The translations under genes were made by a program, and so were the position numbers. Positions 58,253 to 64,000 of a stretch of 64,000 bases of DNA are shown here, one piece after another; the first letter of the stretch is position 1, and each line of letters starts with the position of its first letter. The DNA is from Pseudomonas svalbardensis. GTDB lineage: Bacteria; Pseudomonadota; Gammaproteobacteria; Pseudomonadales; Pseudomonadaceae. The notes under the pieces are model-generated. The model saw only the letters and a list, made by a program, of their open reading frames with translations, made no database searches and was not told where the DNA came from. The stretch is from NCBI RefSeq assembly GCF_030053115.1, contig NZ_CP125619.1, positions 1,303,001 through 1,367,000 on the forward strand. The letters are read 5' to 3'.

Positions 58253-59439
58253 GCCGCCCGCAGCAGATTACCGTCCTGGGGGCGACCGGTTCGATTGGTC
58301 TGAGCACGCTTGACGTCATCGCTCGCCATCCCGAGCGCTATCAGGTTTTCGCCTTGAGCGGTTTCACCCGTCTGAGCGAGCTGTTGGCGCTGTGTGTTCG
58401 TCATACGCCGCGGTTTGCCGTGGTGCCTGAGGCGGGTGCTGCCCGAGGCTTGCAGGACGACTTGCGCGCCGCAGGTCTGTCGACTCGCGTGTTGGTGGGT
58501 GAGGAGGGCCTGTGTCAGGTTGCTTCCGATCCTGAGGTCGATGCGGTCATGGCGGCCATCGTTGGCGCTGCGGGCTTGCGACCGACCCTGGCGGCGGTCG
58601 AAGCCGGCAAGAAAATCCTCCTGGCCAACAAAGAAGCACTGGTGATGTCCGGTGCGCTGTTCATGCAGGCAGTGCGCAAGAGTGGTTCGGTGTTGCTGCC
58701 GATCGACAGCGAGCACAACGCGATTTTCCAGTGCATGCCACAGGATTTCGCTCGTGGGCTCAGTGCCGTCGGGGTGCGTCGGATTTTACTCACGGCCTCT
58801 GGCGGTCCGTTCCGACAGACACCTATGGCTGAACTGGTGCATGTTTCCCCTGAGCAAGCGTGTGCCCACCCGAACTGGTCCATGGGGCGCAAGATTTCGG
58901 TGGATTCGGCCAGCATGATGAACAAGGGGTTGGAGCTGATCGAAGCCTGCTGGCTGTTTGATGCCAAGCCGTCTCAGGTCGAAGTGCTGATTCATCCTCA
59001 AAGCGTGATTCATTCGCTGGTCGATTACATCGACGGTTCGGTATTGGCCCAGTTAGGTAACCCTGACATGCGCACGCCGATCGCTAACGCGCTGGCCTGG
59101 CCGGAGCGAATCGACTCGGGTGTTGCGCCGCTGGACCTGTTTGCAATTGCGCGGCTGGACTTCCAGGCGCCTGATGAAGAGCGATTCCCGTGTCTGCGCC
59201 TTGCGCGTCAGGCGGCTGAATCCGGCAATAGCGCGCCGGCCATGCTAAATGCGGCGAATGAAGTGGCGGTCGCGGCCTTTCTCGACGGACGTGTTCGCTA
59301 CCCGGAAATCGCGAGTATCATCGAAGAAGTATTGAATCTCGAGCCCGTGGTTGCGGTTGACGATCTCGAGGCAGTGTTCACGGCCGACGCAAAAGCGCGA
59401 GTACTGGCCGAACAATGGTTGAGTCGTCACGGGCGGTAA
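58249..59439 (+). CDS. dxr: 1-deoxy-D-xylulose 5-phosphate reductoisomerase
   Basis: The start is GTG 58249 overlapping the cdsA stop (GTGA), giving 396 residues ([20 protein letters not shown]). NADPH-binding [14 protein letters not shown], the metal/substrate motifs [14 protein letters not shown] and [14 protein letters not shown] are present. It makes MEP in the non-mevalonate isoprenoid route, feeding UppS upstream. Confidence 0.97.
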   Translation: MSRPQQITVLGATGSIGLSTLDVIARHPERYQVFALSGFTRLSELLALCVRHTPRFAVVPEAGAARGLQDDLRAAGLSTRVLVGEEGLCQVASDPEVDAVMAAIVGAAGLRPTLAAVEAGKKILLANKEALVMSGALFMQAVRKSGSVLLPIDSEHNAIFQCMPQDFARGLSAVGVRRILLTASGGPFRQTPMAELVHVSPEQACAHPNWSMGRKISVDSASMMNKGLELIEACWLFDAKPSQVEVLIHPQSVIHSLVDYIDGSVLAQLGNPDMRTPIANALAWPERIDSGVAPLDLFAIARLDFQAPDEERFPCLRLARQAAESGNSAPAMLNAANEVAVAAFLDGRVRYPEIASIIEEVLNLEPVVAVDDLEAVFTADAKARVLAEQWLSRHGR

Positions 59440-59492
59440 GTGCTGCAATACGTTGACCCATGCGGCACTGGACAGGATTGCGGAGAAAGTAG

Positions 59493-60845
59493 ATGAGCGC
59501 GCTCTATATGATTGTCGGCACCCTGGTGGCTTTGGGTGTGCTGGTCACCTTCCACGAATTCGGCCATTTTTGGGTCGCACGTCGCTGTGGGGTCAAAGTG
59601 CTGCGTTTCTCCGTGGGCTTCGGTATGCCGTTGCTGCGCTGGCACGACAAGAAAGGCACTGAATTCGTCGTCGCCGCGATCCCGCTGGGCGGTTACGTGA
59701 AAATGCTCGACGAGCGCGAAGGCGAAGTGCCGGCCGATCAGCTTGATCAATCCTTCAATCGCAAATCCGTCCGCCAGCGCATCGCTATCGTATCGGCGGG
59801 TCCGATTGCCAACTTTTTACTGGCGATGATTTTTTTCTGGGTACTCGCCATGCTCGGCAGCGAGCAAGTGCGCCCGGTCATTGGTGCAGTCGAATCCGGC
59901 AGCATCGCCGCCAAGGCTGGTTTGAGCGCGGGCCAGGAAATCATTGCCATCGATGGCGAGCCAACTTCCGGCTGGGCCGCGGTGAACCTGCAGTTGGTCC
60001 GTCGTCTTGGGGAGAGCGGTTCCCTGCAGTTGCTGGTCCGTGATCAGGGTTCCACCGCGGATTCGCCCCGTGAGCTGATGCTGGATAAATGGCTCAAGGG
60101 TGCCGATGAGCCAGATCCGATTCGTTCGCTGGGTTTACGCCCTTGGCGTCCGGCGCTGCCACCGGTCCTGGCCGAACTTGACCCGAAAGGCCCGGCACAG
60201 GCTGCTGGCCTGAAGACCGGTGACCGACTGTTGGCTCTGGACGGTAAGTCGCTTGATGACTGGCAGCAGGTGGTGGACACGGTCCGTATGCACCCTGATA
60301 CCAAAATCATGCTGCGCGTCGAGCGTGATGGTGCTCAAATCGACGTCCCTGTGACGCTGGCCGCTCGCGGCGAGAAGAAGGCACCCAGTGGTTATCTGGG
60401 AGCTGGGGTGAAGGCAGTTGATTGGCCGCCAGAGATGATTCGCGAAGTGAGTTATGGTCCTGTGGCAGCGATTGGGGAGGGTGCTCGACGCACCTGGACC
60501 ATGAGTGTACTGACCCTCGATTCGCTCAAGAAAATGTTGTTCGGTGAGCTCTCGGTAAAAAACTTGAGTGGACCGATAACCATTGCTAAAGTGGCGGGCG
60601 CTTCTGCCCAGTCGGGTGTCGCTGATTTCCTGAATTTCCTTGCTTATCTGAGTATTAGCTTGGGAGTTCTGAATTTGTTGCCCATTCCTGTACTGGATGG
60701 GGGGCATTTGTTGTTTTATCTGATCGAGTGGGCGCGTGGTCGCCCCTTGTCGGATCGGGTGCAGGGTTGGGGGATACAGATCGGTATCAGTTTGGTGATC
60801 GGGGTGATGTTGCTTGCTCTTGTCAATGATCTGGGTCGACTGTAA
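59493..60845 (+). CDS. rseP: Site-2 zinc protease RseP (MucP)
   Basis: 450 residues; zinc motif HEFGH at residues 21-25, two PDZ domains (about residues 105-200 and 205-300) and the C-terminal NLLPIPVLDGGHLLF with the third metal ligand. It cuts the anti-sigma factor MucA/RseA in the membrane, releasing AlgU under envelope stress. This ties in with the candidate AlgU promoter at 14087-14114. Confidence 0.96.
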   Translation: MSALYMIVGTLVALGVLVTFHEFGHFWVARRCGVKVLRFSVGFGMPLLRWHDKKGTEFVVAAIPLGGYVKMLDEREGEVPADQLDQSFNRKSVRQRIAIVSAGPIANFLLAMIFFWVLAMLGSEQVRPVIGAVESGSIAAKAGLSAGQEIIAIDGEPTSGWAAVNLQLVRRLGESGSLQLLVRDQGSTADSPRELMLDKWLKGADEPDPIRSLGLRPWRPALPPVLAELDPKGPAQAAGLKTGDRLLALDGKSLDDWQQVVDTVRMHPDTKIMLRVERDGAQIDVPVTLAARGEKKAPSGYLGAGVKAVDWPPEMIREVSYGPVAAIGEGARRTWTMSVLTLDSLKKMLFGELSVKNLSGPITIAKVAGASAQSGVADFLNFLAYLSISLGVLNLLPIPVLDGGHLLFYLIEWARGRPLSDRVQGWGIQIGISLVIGVMLLALVNDLGRL

Positions 60846-60919
60846 CGCTTCGCTGAATTGCGAATCTGCCGCATTTTGCGGCAGTTTGTTTATTGCCAGT
60901 TGGAATAAGAAAGGACTTC

Positions 60920-63310
60920 ATGAAACGTCTGCTGCTAACTGCGGTTCTCACCGTGTTGATGATCGCCGAAGTTCACGCCGAGTCCTTCACTATCTCTGAT
61001 ATTCGCGTCAATGGCCTCCAGCGGGTCTCCGCGGGTAGCGTCTTTGGTGCTTTGCCGTTGAACGTCGGGGAACAGGCGGATGATCGTCGCCTGGTGGAAT
61101 CCACTCGTGCGTTGTTCAAAACCGGTTTCTTTCAAGATATCCAGCTGGGCCGCGATGGCAACGTCCTGGTCATCACGGTAGTCGAGCGCCCGTCGGTCGC
61201 CAGTATCGAGATCGAGGGTAACAAGGCGATCTCCACTGAAGACCTGATGAAAGGCCTCAAGCAATCCGGTCTGGCCGAAGGCGAGATCTTCCAGCGCGCC
61301 ACCCTCGAAGGTGTGCGTAACGAGCTGCAGCGCCAATACGTCGCTCAGGGTCGCTACTCGGCTACCGTCGACACTGAAGTGGTGCCGCAGCCGCGTAACC
61401 GCGTTGCGTTGAAGGTCAATATCAACGAAGGCACCGTTGCTGCTATCCAGCACATCAACGTGGTGGGTAACACCGTCTTCCCTGATGAAGACCTGATCGA
61501 CCTGTTTGAACTCAAGACCACCAACTGGCTGTCGTTCTTCAAGAACGATGACAAGTATGCTCGTGAAAAACTTTCCGGTGACCTGGAGCGTCTGCGCTCC
61601 TACTACCTGGACCGTGGCTATATCAACATGGATATCGCTTCGACCCAGGTGTCCATCACTCCGGACAAGAAGCACGTCTATATCACCGTCAACGTCAATG
61701 AAGGCGAGAAGTACACCGTCCGTGACGTCAAGCTGAGCGGCGACCTGAAAGTCCCTGAAGACCAGGTCAAGTCCCTGCTGCTGGTCCAGAAAGGCCAGGT
61801 GTTCTCGCGCAAGTTGATGACCACCACGTCCGAACTGATCACCCGCCGTCTGGGTAACGAGGGTTACACCTTCGCCAACGTCAATGGCGTGCCTCAGCCT
61901 CACGATGAAGACCACACCGTCGACATCACGTTCGCCGTCGATCCGGGCAAGCGTGCTTACGTGAACCGCATCAACTTCCGTGGCAACACCAAGTCCGAAG
62001 ACGAAGTGCTGCGCCGTGAAATGCGTCAGATGGAAGGCGGCTGGGCTTCTACTTACTTGATCGACCAATCCAAGACTCGTCTTGAACGTCTGGGCTTCTT
62101 CAAGGAAGTCAACGTCGAAACCCCGGCTGTACCGGGCGTTGATGACCAGGTTGACGTGAACTACAGCGTTGAGGAACAAGCTTCCGGTTCGATCACTGCC
62201 AGCGTCGGTTTCGCCCAGAGTGCCGGTCTGATCCTCGGTGGTTCGATCACTCAGAACAACTTCCTCGGTACCGGTAACAAGGTCAGCGTTGGCTTGACCC
62301 GCAGTGAATACCAGAGTCGCTATAACTTCGGTTATGTCGACCCGTACTGGACTGCTGATGGCGTGAGCCTGGGTTACAACGCGTTCTATCGCACCACCGA
62401 CTACGACGACCTTGACGTCGATGTAGCCAGCTATGCCGTAGACAGCCTGGGTGCAGGTGTGAGCGTCGGCTATCCGATCAGCGAGACTTCGCGTCTGACC
62501 TTCGGCCTGACTGCGCAACAAGATAAGATCAAGACCGGTCAGTACACCGTTGACGAGATCTTCGACTTCGTTAACAAGGAAGGCGACAACTACCTGAACT
62601 TCAAGGCTTCGGCCGGCTGGTCCGAATCCACACTGAACAAAGGCGTATTGGCGACCCGTGGTCATTCCCAAAGCCTGACACTGGAAACCACCACGCCAGG
62701 CAGCGACCTGTCGTTCTTCAAGCTTGATTACCGTGGCCAGTTGTTCCAGCCATTGTCTGAAAATTACACCATGCGCCTGCACACCGAACTGGGCTATGGC
62801 GATGGTTATGGTTCTACCGATGGCTTGCCGTTCTATGAAAACTACTATGCTGGTGGTTTCAACTCGGTTCGTGGCTTCAAGGACAGCACCCTCGGTCCTC
62901 GCAGTACCCCAAGTCGCGGTGCGGCTGTGACGGGTAACACCGGTACGCTCGCTGACCCGGACCAGGATCCGCTGCCGTTCGGTGGTAACGTTTTGATCCA
63001 GGGTGGTGTCGAGGTTCTGTTCCCGCTGCCATTCGTCAAGGATCAGCGTTCCCTGCGTACTTCGGTATTCTGGGATGTGGGTAACGTATTCGACTCCAAT
63101 TGCGAAAAAACCACGAACGCAAATGTCGGTTCAGCCGCTCAAACAGAGTGTAACGACATCAGCCTGAGCAACGTGGCCAGCTCCGTCGGTGTAGGCGTGA
63201 CCTGGGTTACCGCACTGGGTCCTCTGAGCTTCGCGTTGGCCATGCCGATCAAGAAACCGGATGACGCTGAGACTCAAGTGTTCCAATTCTCCCTCGGCCA
63301 GACGTTCTAA
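60920..63310 (+). CDS. bamA: Outer membrane protein assembly factor BamA
   Basis: The start is ATG 60920 with AAAGGA 7 bases upstream, giving 796 residues. A signal peptide (KRLLLTAVLTVLMIAEVHA), five POTRA domains (about residues 22-425) and a 16-strand barrel with the conserved loop-6 VRGF motif (FNSVRGFKDSTLG) and a C-terminal phenylalanine (FQFSLGQTF) are visible. It inserts barrel proteins in the outer membrane; essential. Confidence 0.98.
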   Translation: MKRLLLTAVLTVLMIAEVHAESFTISDIRVNGLQRVSAGSVFGALPLNVGEQADDRRLVESTRALFKTGFFQDIQLGRDGNVLVITVVERPSVASIEIEGNKAISTEDLMKGLKQSGLAEGEIFQRATLEGVRNELQRQYVAQGRYSATVDTEVVPQPRNRVALKVNINEGTVAAIQHINVVGNTVFPDEDLIDLFELKTTNWLSFFKNDDKYAREKLSGDLERLRSYYLDRGYINMDIASTQVSITPDKKHVYITVNVNEGEKYTVRDVKLSGDLKVPEDQVKSLLLVQKGQVFSRKLMTTTSELITRRLGNEGYTFANVNGVPQPHDEDHTVDITFAVDPGKRAYVNRINFRGNTKSEDEVLRREMRQMEGGWASTYLIDQSKTRLERLGFFKEVNVETPAVPGVDDQVDVNYSVEEQASGSITASVGFAQSAGLILGGSITQNNFLGTGNKVSVGLTRSEYQSRYNFGYVDPYWTADGVSLGYNAFYRTTDYDDLDVDVASYAVDSLGAGVSVGYPISETSRLTFGLTAQQDKIKTGQYTVDEIFDFVNKEGDNYLNFKASAGWSESTLNKGVLATRGHSQSLTLETTTPGSDLSFFKLDYRGQLFQPLSENYTMRLHTELGYGDGYGSTDGLPFYENYYAGGFNSVRGFKDSTLGPRSTPSRGAAVTGNTGTLADPDQDPLPFGGNVLIQGGVEVLFPLPFVKDQRSLRTSVFWDVGNVFDSNCEKTTNANVGSAAQTECNDISLSNVASSVGVGVTWVTALGPLSFALAMPIKKPDDAETQVFQFSLGQTF

Positions 63311-63355
63311 GCGTCTGACCCAAGATAACGACAATGGATTTTGTAGGAGTGCATC

Positions 63356-63859
63356 GTGCGTAAGTTGACTCAATTGGTTCTCCTGGCGACCGTACTGGTA
63401 GCAGGTCCGGCTTTTGCCGACATGAAAATCGCCGTTCTGAACTATCAGATGGCTCTGCTGGAATCCGATGCGGCCAAGAAGTACGCCGTTGATGCCGAGA
63501 AGAAGTTCGGTCCACAGCTGTCCAAGCTCAAGACTCTGGAAAGCAGTGCCAAAGGTATTCAGGATCGTCTGATGGCTGGCGGCGACAAGATGCAGCAAGG
63601 CGAGCGTGAACGCCTGGAACTCGAGTTCAAGCAAAAGGCCCGTGATTTCCAGTTCCAGTCCAAGGAACTGAACGAAGCCAAAGCCGTTGCCGACCGTGAA
63701 ATGCTGAAGCAGCTCAAGCCGAAACTGGACAGCGCTGTGGAAGAAGTCATCAAGAAAGGTGCTTTTGACCTGGTCTTCGAGCGTGGCGCAGTGATTGATG
63801 TCAAACCTCAGTACGACATCACTCGCCAGGTTATCGAGCGCATGAATCAGCTGAAGTAA
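63356..63859 (+). CDS. ompH: Periplasmic chaperone OmpH/Skp
   Basis: 167 residues; GTG start at 63356 with TAGGAG upstream. Signal peptide ([18 protein letters not shown]) and a helical tentacle region rich in Lys/Glu/Gln (about residues 45-120), then [20 protein letters not shown] typical of Skp. It holds unfolded outer-membrane proteins for BamA, encoded 45 bases upstream. Confidence 0.96.
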   Translation: MRKLTQLVLLATVLVAGPAFADMKIAVLNYQMALLESDAAKKYAVDAEKKFGPQLSKLKTLESSAKGIQDRLMAGGDKMQQGERERLELEFKQKARDFQFQSKELNEAKAVADREMLKQLKPKLDSAVEEVIKKGAFDLVFERGAVIDVKPQYDITRQVIERMNQLK

Positions 63860-63861
63860 CC

Positions 63862-64000
63862 ATGACAGCGACTATAAAGCTCGGCCAATTGGCCGAGTTC
63901 CTCGGCGCCACACTGCGTGGCGACCCGGAGAAAGAAATTACTGGGCTAGCCACTTTGCAAGAGGCTGGCCCAGCTCAGTTGAGCTTTCTCGCAAACCCCC
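63862..64000 (+). CDS. lpxD: UDP-3-O-acylglucosamine N-acyltransferase LpxD, N-terminal part (partial)
   Basis: The first 46 residues are present ([20 protein letters not shown], then [20 protein letters not shown]) and run off the window end. This is the N-terminal LpxD domain; the lipid A pathway enzyme is expected in this position after bamA and ompH. It starts 2 bases after the ompH stop. Confidence 0.95.
   Translation, partial: MTATIKLGQLAEFLGATLRGDPEKEITGLATLQEAGPAQLSFLANP

Noticed and set aside
60935..62782. 615-codon minus-strand frame across bamA
   Set aside because: Antisense shadow of bamA; no ribosome site or domain.

Overview
The window is a chromosomal segment of a Pseudomonas, almost certainly from the P. 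fluorescens group. Evidence: GC-rich Pseudomonas codon use; a wsp surface-sensing operon next to prfB-lysS; a mexL-mexJK efflux locus; the dapC-glnD-map / rpsB-tsf-pyrH-frr-uppS-cdsA-dxr-rseP-bamA-ompH-lpxD core cluster; and many copies of the 'gtgggagcgagcctgctcgcgaa' type REP palindromes scattered between genes. Gene order largely follows what I recall of P. aeruginosa PAO1, with one block (cold-shock gene, conserved small gene, rlmA, dapE, glucan synthase) that I recall at a different locus there. No rRNA, tRNA, CRISPR array, integrase or transposase gene was seen.

Layout. 1-5.4 kb: end of wspC, then wspD, wspE, wspF and wspR, a chemosensory pathway that ends in cyclic-di-GMP synthesis. 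5.7-8.4 kb: prfB (with its programmed +1 frameshift) and lysS. 8.5-14.6 kb: a TetR regulator, several lipoproteins, a DUF1704 QEGLA protein, an alpha/beta hydrolase, and a DUF4398/OmpA-like lipoprotein pair behind a candidate AlgU promoter. 14.7-15.5 kb: a large imperfect palindrome with a hexanucleotide tandem repeat. 15.6-24.4 kb: ppc, adk, tsaB, a DUF72 pair, an ICL/PEP-mutase family enzyme, an extensin-domain protein, a protein with two internal 45-residue repeats, and rsmJ. 24.5-29.4 kb: mexL divergent from mexJK. 29.5-34.6 kb: a Fic protein, a DUF4197 protein, a YbaY lipoprotein and plsB.

34.6-42.5 kb: a cold-shock gene, then an accessory insertion of about 2.1 kb carrying a three-repeat lipoprotein with a halovibrin-like C-terminal domain. 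Flanking it are a broken copy of the 3' end of a small conserved gene and the intact gene itself. rlmA, dapE and a GH17-GT2 beta-glucan synthase follow. 42.8-46.8 kb: tcdA, csdE-csdA, dapD and an ArsC-like reductase. 46.9-48.2 kb: a second accessory patch with a decayed gene and a lower-GC astacin-like metalloprotease. 48.2-53.0 kb: dapC, glnD and map on the minus strand. 53.2-64.0 kb: the translation, isoprenoid, phospholipid and outer-membrane assembly cluster on the plus strand, cut off early in lpxD.

Themes: three lysine/peptidoglycan precursor genes (dapE, dapD, dapC) sit within 11 kb. Envelope biogenesis dominates (plsB, cdsA, uppS, rseP, bamA, ompH, lpxD and many lipoproteins). The strongest candidates for something unusual are the repeat/halovibrin-like lipoprotein insertion, the large palindrome at 14.76-15.46 kb, the perfect 23-bp inverted repeat upstream of plsB, and the repeat protein at 22.9-23.5 kb.
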